From the NCBI GenBank assembly GCA_032433765.1, contig JAVIAB010000073.1:61650552-61714551 (forward strand): a DNA stretch of 64,000 nucleotides, in the 5' to 3' direction. The notes below the pieces were generated by a model that did not search any database, was not told where the DNA came from, and was given only the letters and a program-made list of their open reading frames with translations. The stretch comes from Megaustenia siamemsis (lineage: Eukaryota; Mollusca; Gastropoda; Stylommatophora; Ariophantidae). The position numbers were made by a program, and so were the translations under genes. Below are positions 1-10,433 of the stretch, piece after piece (positions within the stretch are counted from its first letter, which is position 1; each line of letters opens with the position of its first letter).

Positions 1-17
1 TACCTAATAATTGTTAT

Positions 18-151
18 CTATCTATCTATTGACCTTTCGAGCCGTAACCGGCCCATAGGGCGTAGACCAAGATACACCTTCTCCTATATGAATTTTTGTT
101 CTAGCAGTTTTCTTTTAAAGATATTTTATCAAATCTCGCCATCTGTCTGTT
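18..151 (-). mobile_element. RTE-like LINE, 3'-end fragment
   Basis: Read on the minus strand, this is the terminal 134 bp of the LINE whose 3' end lies at 8915-9052: the last codons, the 3' UTR and a GATA simple-repeat tail. It is heavily 5'-truncated. A 13-bp direct repeat (taataattgttat) flanks it at 5-17 and 152-164, as expected of a target-site duplication from target-primed reverse transcription. It interrupts the AT-rich degenerate repeat that continues to about 445. Confidence 0.88.
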
Positions 152-164
152 TAATAATTGTTAT

Positions 165-445
165 GGTATTTATTAAATATTTCATCATTGCGAAAGGATA
201 CCTAATGGTATTTATTATTTTATTTTAAAAATAAATAATTAAATTATATTGTGTATGGTATTTATTTCATGTATTTCCTCGGTGTAAAAGAATACCTAAT
301 TTTTAACGGTATTTATTACATGTATTTTCTCGGTCTGAAAGAATACCTAATTATTTTTAATGGTATATATTAAATGTGTTTCCTCGGTGTAAAAGAATAC
401 CTAATTTTTATGGAATTTATTAAATGTATTCTCTCGATGGGAACG
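165..445. repeat. Degenerate AT-rich tandem repeat, ~60 bp
   Basis: Four to five imperfect units each contain a ggtatttatt block, a ttcctcggtgtaaaag block and the word aatacctaat. The start of the window (1-17) belongs to the same array and is separated from the rest by the LINE tail at 18-151. No coding signal. Confidence 0.6.
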
Positions 446-516
446 TGGCTGGCCAAATGAGTGAATACCATAGATCTGAAATCTCAAGTGGATGCAGGTT
501 CGAACAACTGTAGGGT

Positions 517-728
517 AAAAAAAAAAAAAGTAAAGTACCCCGTCACGCCAAGTGGCGTATAGGGATATATGGTGTTAGTGACCCTATATTTTACGGACCT
601 TCAGCACATGATTTTTGGGGTAATGTGGTCGGTAATACGCCCGTGCTGCCTTACTTTCCCAGAAAAAAAAATCCGGTACCCATTTAAGGCTGGGTGAACC
701 CGGAAGCCGTTGGTTGGGATCGAACCCT
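517..728 (-). mobile_element. tRNA-derived SINE, family 1, 5'-truncated
   Basis: The minus strand matches the full SINE copies at 6337-6593 and 61908-62168 from the B box (ggttcgatcccaacc) through the core to the terminal taaagt/poly-T tail. The A-box half is absent. An 11-bp direct repeat (aactgtagggt) at 506-516 and 729-739 flanks it exactly, so this was a 5'-truncated retroposition event. The minus-strand A run at 517-529 is the tail. Confidence 0.88.
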
Positions 729-770
729 AACTGTAGGGTGGAACTGGTTTTGTTTGTGAAATAAAAGCTA

Positions 771-1306
771 TAGTCCATTCAGAAATTCGTGCCCACAGAT
801 TTGATCAATTATCTTGGAAATTGTTTGATGAATTTCTGTAATTCTTTTTCATGAAATCTTATTTTTCACCGACCTTAAGATTTTATAACATTTAAGTACA
901 AAGGTAGTTTGAATTTTGCACAAATCGTTTCTTGTTATATAATTTTAGGAAAATATCAAACAGTGTGCTATCAAAATTAAATTTTACTGTAAATTATGTT
1001 AATTTTCTAACAAACCTCTCAGTGGATTGCGTCTTACTAGTTACGGTATAGTCAGCGCGAGATGGTACTAAGATTGTGTGGAGAGCACGTGAAATGTGCC
1101 TTTTTAAACCGTGAGTTGATTACAACAAATGTGGGTATTGCAAAATCCTAAAAATTAGGACAACCAAGAAAATGGTTGACAGTAGAACAAAAATCAAACT
1201 TAAGGTCAGTGAAAAAATAATATTTCATGAAAAAGAATTTCAGAAATTCATGAAACAGTTTCTGATATAATTAATAAACTGTGGGCACGAATTTCTGAAC
1301 GAACTA
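771..1306. mobile_element. MITE with long inverted repeats, Tc1/mariner-like ends
   Basis: The ends are inverted copies of each other over roughly 120 bp: 771-890 pairs with the reverse complement of 1187-1306. The outermost bases read tagtccattcagaaattcg on the left and tagttcgttcagaaattcg on the right. TA dinucleotides flank both sides (769-770, 1307-1308). The first ~14 bp resemble the ends of the autonomous-looking transposon at 53826-56217 (tagtccgttcagattcg), so transposase of that type may have mobilised it. The interior around 1140-1190 contains a short stretch that could be a relic of a transposase helix-turn-helix (GQPRKWLTVEQ); this is weak. No intact ORF. Confidence 0.8.
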
Positions 1307-1396
1307 TAGAACAATTCTTGACGGCTATGCTGGACATGGGTTCTCCTATTCTCCTTCCGCTTCAGTAAAAAGGAAAAACTACTACGGCGTCCACAT

Positions 1397-2116
1397 GAGA
1401 CACATTGAGGAACATTGTCTAAGTGAATCAGTGTAAGTTGTTTGAGTATGAACACACGTGGGAAGATGGAGACACATTGAGGAACATTGTCCAAGTGAAT
1501 CAGTATAAGTTGTTTGAGTATGAACACACGTGGGAAGATGGAGACACATTGAGGAACATTGTCCAAGTGAATCAGTGTAAGTTGTTTGAGTATGAACACA
1601 CGTGGGAAGATGGAGACACATTGAGGAACATTGTCCAAGTGAATCAGTGTAAGTTGTTTGAGTATGAATACACGTGGGAAGATGGAGACACATTGAGGAA
1701 CATTGTCCAAGTGAATCAGTATAAGTTGTTTGAGTATGAACACACGTGGGAAGATGGAGACACATTGAGGAACATTGTCCAAGTGAATCAGTGTAAGTTG
1801 TTTGAGTATGAATACACGTGGGAAGATGGAGACACATTGAGGAACATTGTCCAAGTGAATCAGTATAAGTTGTTTGAGTATGAACACACGTGGGAAGATG
1901 GAGACACATTGAGGAACATTGTCCAAGTGAATCAGTGTAAGTTGTTTGAGTATGAATACACGTGGGAAGATGGAGACACATTGAGGAACATTGTCCAAGT
2001 GAATCAGTGTAAGTTGTTTGAGTATGAATACACGTGGGAAGATGGAGACACATTGAGGAACATTGTCCAAGTGAATCAGTGTAAGTTGTTTGAGTATGAA
2101 TACACGTGGGAAGATG
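1397..2116. repeat. 72-bp minisatellite, 10 copies
   Basis: Ten head-to-tail units of exactly 72 bp, each starting gagacacattgaggaacatt. Variants are single-base (cacacgtg versus tacacgtg, cagtgtaag versus cagtataag). Because 72 is a multiple of 3, three reading frames stay open for ~250 codons. I treat these as by-products, since no frame has a sensible start context, codon bias or known domain. Confidence 0.92.
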
Positions 2117-2719
2117 TCCTGTCACAGACAGTGGAAGGGGACGCTAGGAGACAGGACACAAATAGACTGGAGGACAATACATGAGAAGATCGACGTCTAG
2201 ATTAAAATCTGGAAAAGAAGGGGGACTGAAGAAAATGTCACTAGAGCACCCTCAATTACGCCTCCATGGCCCATTGGTAGAGGAGACACGAGTAAGTTGT
2301 TTATCGTTATTTATCCGCCACTCTTTGGTTTCATGTGAGAGCGCTGGTCAAAAGGACGCAGTGACACCACTCTCTCCTGGTTTCCCTATCGGCTCAGACA
2401 GTTTGCCGGTGGGACTAACAGTCCATTCATCGACCAGTAACTGACATTCTTAGGTCATTCCTGGCCCGATTAGCTGTTTTGTTCGTTCAATTTCGGAAGG
2501 ATGAAGTTTGTTCCGCACTTTCTCGGAAACAGCGTCTCTTATCACTCTATTTTTACGATATCACTTTACTATCTCAAGTTATTGCTGGCGCCAAGGCATC
2601 ACTTACGATCCCAATTGACGTTGTATTTAGGATGCTCACTAGAGATTGGGAGAAATGCCAGAAATAAATAACTCATGCTTTTCAATGTAATATCTTTACT
2701 GCAGTGATTTCTTTCAAAG
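2117..2719. other. Unassigned unique sequence
   Basis: No recognisable gene. Two short plus-strand ORFs (2181-2444, 2479-2667) show no domain or compositional support. Nothing else seen. Confidence 0.4.
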
Positions 2720-3160
2720 TTGATTTCAAAACAATAACAATAACGAAACAGTTACATTTACAATCAATAGTAACAATAACGAATCAGTTACATTTACAAC
2801 AATAGCAATAATGAAACAGTTATATTTACAATCAATAGTAACAATAACAAATCAGTACATTTACAGTAATAACAGTTTTGAATCAATTACATTTACAACA
2901 ATAATAACATTAATGAATCAGTACATTTACAACAACTTATAGCAATAATGAAATAGTTATATTTACAACAATAATGACAATAATGAAACAGTTATATTTA
3001 TAATCAATAGTAACAATAACGAATCAGTACATTTACAACAATAATGAATCATAACATTTATAACAATAACGATATGGGATCAGTACATTTGCAACAATAA
3101 CAGTAATAAAGTCGTTACGTTTAAAGTAACAACAATAATGAAGCAGTTACATTAACAAGC
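2720..3160. repeat. Degenerate AC/AT-rich tandem repeat
   Basis: Imperfect units of about 30-45 bp built from the words acaataac, aatgaa/aatcagt and tacatttacaa. The pattern resumes at 3776-3815 after the 14-bp array at 3187-3742, so the younger minisatellite appears to have expanded inside this older one. Confidence 0.6.
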
Positions 3161-3186
3161 ATAGGTCAAGCCTTTTCTATCCTATA

Positions 3187-3742
3187 CCTTGACATGTGCT
3201 GGTTGACAGGTGCTGGTTGACATGTGCTGGTTGACAAAGGCTGGTTGACATGTGCTGGTTGACATGTGCTGGTTGACAAAGGCTGGTTGACATGTGCTGG
3301 TTGACATGTGCTGGTTGAGATGTGTTGTTTGACATGTGCTGGTTGAGATGTGTTGTTTGACATGTGCTGGTTGAGATGTGTTGTTTGACATGTGCTGGTT
3401 GACATGTGCTGGTTGAGATGTGTTGTTTGACATGTGCTGGTTGAGATGTGTTGTTTGACATGTGCTGGTTGAGATGTGTTGTTTGACATGTGCTGGTTGA
3501 GATGTGTTGTTTGACATGTGCTGGTTGACATGTGCTGGTTGAGATGTGTTGTTTGACATGTGCTGGTTGAGATGTGTTGTTTGACATGTGCTGGTTGGGA
3601 TGTGTTGTTTGACATGTGCTGGTTGAGTTGTGTTGTTTGACATGTGCTGGTTGACATGTGCTGGTTGAGATGTGTTGTTTGACATGTGCTGGTTGTGATG
3701 TGTTGTTTGACATGTGCTGGTTGAGATGTGCTGGTTGAGATG
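3187..3742. repeat. 14-bp minisatellite (28-bp higher-order)
   Basis: About 40 units of two 14-bp types, ttgacatgtgctgg and ttgagatgtgttgt, often alternating as a 28-bp dimer. The minus-strand ORFs of 163-191 codons across it are low-complexity Gln/Thr/His/Ser peptides shifting between frames, so I do not call them genes. Confidence 0.9.
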
Positions 3743-3869
3743 TGATAAATATATCACGATATCAAGCTTTATCTATCTACAACAATAACAATAATGAAGC
3801 AGTTACATTTCAAAGCTTTCAGGCGGTAGACATTATTTACACACGAAATGACATAAAGAAAGAGTTGGC

Positions 3870-3993
3870 ACTGATTTCAACTTACAAAACGTCAAAGGTT
3901 TGCACCAACTGATTTCAACTTACAAAACGTCAAAGGTTTGCACCAACTGATTTCAACTTACAAAACGTCAAAGGTTTGCACCAACTGATTTCA
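3870..3993. repeat. 38-bp tandem repeat, 3 copies
   Basis: Three nearly perfect 38-bp units starting actgatttcaacttacaaa at 3870, 3908 and 3946, plus a partial fourth at 3984. Confidence 0.9.
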
Positions 3994-4344
3994 TACTTTC
4001 ATTCACTGACTGAATATTCCGCTATACAAACAATTAGCAAGATTCATTTTATCTTCTTTCGTTATCGCCATGTTATTATCTCCTTATTGTGCTTTGTATT
4101 TTGCCCCGTGTGATCCAGCATCAGTGAGCATTTGTTCGGGACTGCTTTTATAGCTTTGTATTTCTTTGAACTTTACGCAAGGCGGCAGCTGTCTGTGATC
4201 TGCGCTGTCTCTTGTATATGCAGCACGATTTATTGAAAGTGTGTTTTAGTTCGTCGTCCTTTTTTTTTCATTTATCAACTAGAACCTGGCAATCCGTGGC
4301 ACGAGGAGTCAAACATTTCTTCTGCTCCAGTTGAATTAATTCAA
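3994..4344. other. Unassigned unique sequence
   Basis: AT-rich single-copy DNA between two small arrays; no ORF or motif that I recognise. Confidence 0.4.
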
Positions 4345-4475
4345 ATACATCTCAACCATCACATCTCAACTAGCACATGTCAACCATCACATCTCAACCA
4401 GCACATCTCAACAATCACATCTCAACCAGCACATGTCAACTATCATATCTCTACCAGCACATGTCAACCAACACA
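4345..4475. repeat. 14-bp repeat, inverted copy of the 3.2-3.7 kb array
   Basis: Units such as acatctcaaccagc and acatgtcaaccagc are the reverse complement of the 14-bp motif at 3187-3742. The two arrays thus form an imperfect inverted pair around ~600 bp. This arm is shorter (about 9 units) and more degenerate. Confidence 0.75.
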
Positions 4476-4500
4476 AGACAAACCAACATATCTATCTAAA

Positions 4501-5775
4501 CTATATCTGCAATGTCGTTTTTTGTGTTTTAGAGAATTCTTTCTTTCTCTCGCCTCGAGTATTGTCTATATCTGCAATGTCGTTTTTTGTGTTTTAGAGA
4601 ATTCTTTCTTTCTCTCGCCTCGAGTATTGTCTATATCTGCAATGTCGTTTTTTGTGTTTTAGAGAATTCTTTCTTTCTCTCGCCTCGAGTATTGTCTATA
4701 TCTGCAATGTCGTTTTTTGTGTTTTAGAGAATTCTTTCTTTCTCTCGCCTCGAGTATTGTCTATATCTGCAATGTCGTTTTTTGTGTTTTAGAGAATTCT
4801 ATCTTTCTCTCGCCTCGAGTATTGTCTATATCTGCAATGTCGTTTTTTGTGTTTTAGAGAATTCTTTCTTTCTCTCGCCTCAAGTATTGTCTATATCTGC
4901 AATGTCGTTTTTTTGTGTTTTAGAGAAGTCTATCTTTCTCTCGCCTCGAGTATTGTCTATATCTGCAATGTCGTTTTTTGTGTTTTAGAGAATTCTTTCT
5001 TTCTCTCGACTCAAGTATTGTCTATATCTGCAATGTCGTTTCTTGTGTTTTAGAGAAGTCTATCTTTCTCTCGACTCAAGTATTGTCTATATCTGCAATG
5101 TCGTTTTTTGTGTTTTAGAGAATTCTTTCTTTCTCTCGCCTCGAGTATTGTCTATATCTGCAATGTCGTTTTTTGTGTTTTAGAGAAGTCTATCTTTCTC
5201 TCGACTCAAGTATTGTCTATATCTGCAATGTCGTTCCTTGTGTTTTATAGAAGTCTATCTTTCTCTAGACTCAAGCATTGTCTATATCTGCAATGTCGTT
5301 CCTTGTGTTTTAGAGAAGTCTATCTTTCTCTCGACTCAAGTATTGTCTATATCTGCAATGTCGTTTTTTGTGTTTTAGAGAATTCTTTCTTTCTCTCGCC
5401 TCGAGTATTGTCTATATCTGCAATGTCGTTTTTTGTGTTTTAGAGAAGTCTATCTTTCTCTCGACTCAAGTATTGTCTATATCTGCAATGTCGTTCCTTG
5501 TGTTTTATAGAAGTCTATCTTTCTCTAGACTCAAGCATTGTCTATATCTGCAATGTCGTTCCTTGTGTTTTAGAGAAGTCTATCTTTCAATCGACTCAAG
5601 TATTATCTATATCTGCAATGTCGTTTCTTGTGTTTTAGAGAAGTCTATCTTTCTCTCGACTCAAGCATTGTCTATATCTGCAATGTCGTTTCTTGTGTTT
5701 TAGAGAAGTCTATCTTTCTCTCGACTCAAGCATTGTCTATATCTGCAATGTCGTTTCTTGCGTTTTAGAGAAGTT
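4501..5775. repeat. 65-bp minisatellite, ~19.6 copies
   Basis: Units of 65 bp start ctatatctgcaatgtcgttt; one has 66 bp through an extra T. Two subtypes exist: cgcctcgag with attctttc, and cgactcaag with agtctatc. A four-unit, 260-bp block is duplicated: 5101-5360 against 5361-5620 differ at three positions by eye. ORFs of 68-111 codons in it are by-products. Confidence 0.93.
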
Positions 5776-6164
5776 AAAATACTTGTTATTTATTGTTTAA
5801 ATGATTGTGTGACGTCATGCCGCAGAAATGTACACATATTTTCATGACGACGAATGTAGAACTATGTTTTTGTTCGAATGTGCATAAATATTTTTTCCCT
5901 GTGTAAACCTGTTTTTGTTTTTTGGTCGGGAAACCCAAATGCATCATTTGTCACGTTTAACTTTGGATTTGATTAATGATTCATGTTGGCATTTTTTATT
6001 CTTTTATTACAGGAATATGTGAATACAATTTTTAACTGTTAGATTTCTTCTTTTTATTATTTTACTTATTATTTTTCTTTTCTTTTTTCTTCTTCTTATT
6101 TTCCTTCGTCGTCTTCTTCTTCAGCTTGTACACTTTAAGTAGGTGTGGATGCGTTATGTTACTA
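5776..6164. other. Unassigned AT-rich DNA with a pyrimidine-rich stretch
   Basis: Single-copy AT-rich sequence; 6040-6125 is a CTT/TTC-rich tract. No gene seen. Confidence 0.4.
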
Positions 6165-6630
6165 ATTGAGTGCAAAGCAACGATGGATGCAACTTTCGCC
6201 CGACATATCCGTTTTCTGCATGGGTAATTTTTTTAAAATTTTGTAAACAATTTTTAGCAATATCTTAGTAATGTTACCCATAAGGCTTATTGCGCGATGA
6301 TCATTGCGTTCAATCACACCACATTTCTTTGGTATAAAAAAGTAAAGTACCCCCGTCACGCCAAGTGGCGTATAGGGATTATGGTGTTAGTGACCATCAT
6401 TTTTACAGACCTTCAGCACATTTTTTTGGGTAATGTGGTCGGTATTACGCCCGTTCCGCTTTACTTTCCCAGAAAAAATCCGGTACCCATTTAAGGCTGG
6501 GTGAACCCGGAAGCCGTCGGTTGTGATCGAACTCTACCTCTTGTCCTTTGTAGCCCAGTTCACTAACCACTGAGCTATCGCGGCTCCCTATTACTTTGGT
6601 ATGGCTGTGAATATTTATTTGAGCAGGTCG
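6165..6630 (-). pseudogene. LINE reverse-transcriptase fragment, interrupted by a SINE
   Basis: The minus strand encodes a segment typical of the start of a LINE reverse-transcriptase domain: IPKKCGVIERNDHRAISL followed by a K.LLKIVYKIL-like helix. The part up to 6336 is separated from its upstream codons (6594-6630, ending in ..AIPKK) by the SINE at 6337-6593, and removing one copy of the 9-bp duplication restores continuity. The expected conserved motif after the helix is degraded by 6165, and a stop lies upstream (LK*IF). A dead, short relic; the clade is not resolvable from this much sequence. Confidence 0.6.
6337..6593 (-). mobile_element. tRNA-derived SINE, family 1, full length
   Basis: On the minus strand the 5' part is tRNA-like: an A box (tagctcagtggttag) near 6560-6576 and a B box near 6530, followed by a ~190-bp core and a 3' end in taaagt-poly(T). 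A 9-bp target duplication (ctttggtat) sits at 6328-6336 and 6594-6602. It matches 61908-62168 along its length and the truncated copy at 517-728. It inserted into an older LINE RT relic. Confidence 0.9.
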
Positions 6631-6633
6631 TCT

Positions 6634-6634
<1 letters not shown>

Positions 6635-6699
<65 letters not shown>
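6635..6699. repeat. (AT)n microsatellite
   Basis: About 65 bp of pure TA dinucleotides immediately after the RT relic. Confidence 0.97.
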
Positions 6700-6704
<5 letters not shown>

Positions 6705-6777
6705 CCGCTTTTGTAGATATCATTCAATATTTTTGTTATTATTTCTATTACATAATCATACAACTAACAAGATAATC

Positions 6778-7155
6778 AATGGAGGCTACAGAAATGTGGT
6801 ATTACAGAAGAATGTTGTGAATACCACGAACAGCTAAGAAGAGTAATGAAAATGTTATGAAAGAGGCCAAAACAAAGAGGGAGCTAATTTCCAATACTAG
6901 GAAGAAACAATCATTATTTTTTGGCCATATAATGAGAAGAGAACAGCTGGAATATATTGTAACAACTGTGAAAATTGAGGGACGAAGAGATACAGGGAAG
7001 CAAAGAGAAAAGATATCAGACAGCTTAAGAGAATGGCTTGGCAGAAGGTCAACAACAGAAATGATAAATAGCTGCCGAGATCGAAAGTTGTGGAGAGACA
7101 TGACCACCTTTGCCAGCAGGCATGATACTTGATGATGATGATAATGATGATGATG
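6778..7155 (+). mobile_element. LINE family 2, 3'-end copy with (GAT)n tail
   Basis: It matches the C-terminal region of the LINE at 29815-30866 (minus) and 60520-61168 (plus). It encodes the region after the RT domain, including KKQSLFFGHIMRREQLEYI and the basic stretch EGRRDTGKQREKI, then stops and runs into a GAT/ATG trinucleotide tail at 7129-7155. It is 5'-truncated within the conserved EAFEMW-like block. One frameshift separates the first ~80 bp from the 91-codon ORF at 6857-7132. Confidence 0.82.
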
Positions 7156-7234
7156 AATTTGAAACAATGTTTCCCCAGGCATCAACCACTTTGGACTACT
7201 CTTTTCGACATTTGACATCCACTGGTCCTTTAAC

Positions 7235-7400
7235 GTGTTTTTTTTGTCGAAGCTTTCACAGAGAGCTCGACATCAGAAACTGGGAAACGGTAAACCACGC
7301 ATTGGAAGAGAAAATCGCAACACTCTACAGCGGATTCGAACCCGAGACCTTTCTGTATAGAGGCTGACGTCTTACCTCTAGACCACTCATCCCCCACTGA
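7235..7400 (-). mobile_element. tRNA-like SINE candidate
   Basis: The minus strand shows a tRNA-like head: an A-box-like gtggtctagaggtaag near 7370-7386, then a good B box (gggttcgaatccg) near 7332-7345, and a ~100-bp body to about 7235. The spacing suits a Pol III promoter, but the tRNA stems are imperfect. I favour a SINE head of a different family from family 1. No target duplication identified. Confidence 0.5.
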
Positions 7401-7654
7401 TTGGTGTCGACTGCAACGGATTGAAAGAAATAAAGTACGTCGAACTGCCAATAAGGCATGTCGAACGTTACACTTCTTCGTCGCCGTCTGCTTCTTCTTC
7501 TGGGGCTGAGTTCTCTAGGCTCACCATAGAAATAAGAGTTCTCTCTTTGAATACAGCTTCAGCAAAGCCTTATAACTGCTTCACAGCTTGTCTGTCACAT
7601 TAAAATTGTTTACTTCAGAATTTCAGTTCTGTTTTTCTTACACATTTATTTGTA

Positions 7655-8120
7655 TAGTTTGGAAAATAATGTTTAACAATAATTTAATTAATATAACACT
7701 GCATATTTCTATAAATAATGTTTTACAATTCAATTATTAATTATAACACTGAATTTTAAAAAATGTTTAACGATAATTTAATTAATATGTGGCTGTATAA
7801 TTTTATAAATAATGTTTAACAATAATTTAAATAATATAACGCTATTTAATTGTACAAAATAGTTTTACCAATAATTTAATTAATAAAAGCTGTATACTTT
7901 TATAAATATATTTAATAATAAATTAATTAATATAACGCTGTATAATTTTATAATTACGTTTAACAGTAATTTAATTAATACACGCTGTATAATTTTATAA
8001 TAATGTTTAATAATAATTAATTACTGTAACGCTGTATAATTTTTATAATAATGTTCAACTATAATTTAATTAATTTAACGTTGTATAATTTTATAAATAA
8101 TGTTTAACAATTTAATTAAT
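7655..8120. repeat. AT-rich ~49-bp minisatellite, left part
   Basis: Units of 45-50 bp with the words taatttaattaatataacg, ctgtataattttataa and taatgtttaacaa. The array continues at 9053-9936 on the other side of a LINE insertion. Confidence 0.85.
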
Positions 8121-9052
8121 CATAATGAAGAAATGCTGCACTGGTAATAAAGGCATCGAATGGATACAAGGAGACCATTTGGAGGACCTGGACTTTGCTG
8201 ATGACATAGTTCTCATCAGCAATCAGATAAAAACGATGCAGGAAAACACAAATGAACTATCATCAATAGCCAGCAAAATTGGGCTTGAGGTCAATCATGA
8301 AAAGACTAAAGTCATGAAAAGTTTAATTCCAACAAGTGACAAAATATACATGGAAAACAAACCAGTAGAAGAGATCGATCACTTCATCTATCTTGGAAGT
8401 CACATTGATCGAGAAGGGGATACGAGCAAAGAAATTAGAATCAGACTGGCTAAAGCAGCAATGTCTTTCAGAAGCCTTGAAAAGTTGTGGAAATCAAAAC
8501 TCATTAGCACAAACACAAAACTTAGGCTATTCAAATCAAATGTACTATCAACCCTTACATATGCGTGTGAAAGCTGGAAAACAACAAGAGATATAGAAAC
8601 AAAGTTGAACGCATTCGAAAATAAATGTCTAAGGAAAATACTTGGTATAGAATGGAACGAATTCAAAACAAACGAGGAAATTAGAGAAATCGCCAATCAA
8701 CCACTAATATCTTCAGTAATAAAGAAAAGACGATGGTCATACGTTGGACATGTGATGAGAAGAGATAATAATCGAATAGCAAAGCAAGCCCTCATATGGG
8801 AAACAACAGGTAAAAGAAAAAGAGGAAGACCCAGGGAGACACTGAGAAGAACATTGATGAGAGAGGCAAGAGCAGCAGGAATCGGCTCCCTCAATGAGAT
8901 AGAACTGCTTGCACAGAACAGAGACAGATGGCGAGATTTGATAAAATATCTTTAAAAGAAAACTGCTAGAACAAAAATTCATATAGGAGAAGGTGTATCT
9001 TGGTCTACGCCCTATGGGCCGGTTACGGCTCGAAAGGTCAATAGATAGATAG
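8121..9052 (+). mobile_element. RTE-like LINE (family 1), 5'-truncated, 3' end intact
   Basis: A 932-bp insertion within the AT-rich minisatellite. It contains the C-terminal part of the polymerase ORF (8125-8955), an ~85-bp 3' UTR and a short GATA tail (9041-9052). aatttaattaat occurs at 8109-8120 and 9053-9064 and may be the target duplication, although the same word is part of the array unit, so this is ambiguous. A second 3' end of the family is at 18-151. A 3' end with a simple-sequence tail and no poly(A) fits RTE-like elements. Confidence 0.87.
8125..8955 (+). pseudogene. LINE polymerase, C-terminal part (RT motif C to end)
   Basis: This encodes the last 276 residues of a LINE endonuclease/reverse-transcriptase protein, the enzyme that copies element RNA into a nicked genomic site. 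The catalytic RT motif FADD is intact at residues 24-27 (LDFADDIVLIS). It is followed by the motif-D-like GLEVNHEKTKVM, the YLGSHID block near residue 90, the thumb region, ESWKTTRDIE, and a C-terminal GHVMRRDNN with a basic KRKRGRPRETLRR tail. The frame is open throughout with a natural stop. The first ATG is just an internal codon next to the insertion boundary. The endonuclease and RT motifs A and B are missing, so the copy is inactive, though the unbroken frame suggests recent insertion. RTE-like clade by the LDFADD and YLGS blocks; not certain. Confidence 0.85.
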
Positions 9053-9936
9053 AATTTAATTAATATAACGCTGCATGCTTTGGTAAATAATGTTTAACAA
9101 TAATTTAATATAACGCTATATAATTGTATAAATGTTTATCACTAATTTAATTAATATAACGCTGTATACTTTTTATTAAAATGTTTAACAATAATTTAAT
9201 TAATTTAACTTCGTATAATTTTATAAATAATGTTTAGCAATAATTTAATTAATATAACGCTTCATTATTTTATAAATAACGTTTAACAATTTAATTAAAA
9301 TAACGCTGCATGTTTTTATAAACAATGTTTAACAATAATTTAATTAATATAAAACTATATAATTGTATAAATAATGTTTACCAATAATTTAATTAATATA
9401 ACGCTGTATAACTGCACAAATAACGTTTAATAATAATTTAATTAACATAACGCTGAATAATTTTATAAATAATGTGAACCATACTTTAATTAATAGAACG
9501 CTTTATAAAATGTATAAATAATGATTAATAATTTAATTAATATAACCATGTTTCACAATAATTTAATTAATGTAACGCTGTTTCACAATAATTTAATTAA
9601 TGTAACGCTGTTTCACAATAATTTAATTAATATAACGCTGTTTCACAATAATTTAATTAATATAACGCTGTTTTGCAATAATTTAATTAATATAACGCTG
9701 TTTCACAATAATTTAATTAATATAACGCTGTTTCACAATAATTTAATTAATATAACGCTGTTTTGCAATAATTTAATTAATGTAACGCTGTTTCACATTA
9801 ATTTAATTATATAACGCTGTTTCACAATAATTTAAATACTATAACGCTGTTTCACAATAATTTAATTAATATAACGCTGTTTCACAATAATTTAATTAAT
9901 ATAACGCTGTTTCACAATAATTTAATTAATCCAGAG
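9053..9936. repeat. AT-rich minisatellite, right part: ~49-bp then 30-bp units
   Basis: To about 9530 the units are ~49 bp as on the left of the LINE. From about 9540 they become a regular 30-bp unit (taatttaattaatataacg followed by ctgtttcacaa), about 13 copies. The 30-bp form looks like the 49-bp form with its ataattttataaataatg segment lost, then amplified. A 97-codon ORF (9521-9814) is a by-product. Confidence 0.88.
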
Positions 9937-10041
9937 GTGTGTTTAACTTTTGAACAACGGTTACAAGTATTTCAGTGAATCTAATACTACACCATCTTGT
10001 ATTCAATATTTAACAATAATTTATTCGTCTTATGTGTTATT

Positions 10042-10423
10042 GATTTTTAATGAAAAGACGATTAGAGGCCACAGAGATGGGTCTTTTCAGAAGAATGTTG
10101 AAAGTTCCCTGGACAGCTAAAAAAACACCAATGAGGAAATTCTTAAAGAGGCCAACACAAAAAGGGAACTTCTAAAAAAACATCGGAAAGAAACAATCAA
10201 CATTTTTCGGGCACATCAGGAGAAGAGGAAAGTTGGAATACTTGGTTACAACTGGCAAAATAAAAGGAAAGAGAGATCGCGGACGACAAAGAGAGAAAAT
10301 ACTGGATAGCTTGGTGTCATGGCATGGAAAACAGTCAACAACAGAACTGATACGATGCGCTGTAGAATGAAGATTGTGCAAGGACATGATCGCCTACGCC
10401 AACCGGTATGGCACATGATGATG
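10042..10423 (+). mobile_element. LINE family 2, 3'-end copy
   Basis: Similar to the minus-strand copy at 51906-52567. It covers the post-RT region with the equivalents of RRLEATEMG, the TFF.H.RRGKLEYL block and the basic RGRQREKILDSL block, and ends in a catgatgatgatg tail. Frameshifts break the reading frame (for example near 10128 and 10180). A 10-bp direct repeat (atgtgttatt) at 10032-10041 and 10424-10433 fits a target duplication. Confidence 0.82.
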
Positions 10424-10433
10424 ATGTGTTATT

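Noticed and set aside
1423..2184. 253-codon ORF with a 24-residue repeat
   Set aside because: Exact 72-bp tandem repeat open in several frames; no start context or domain.
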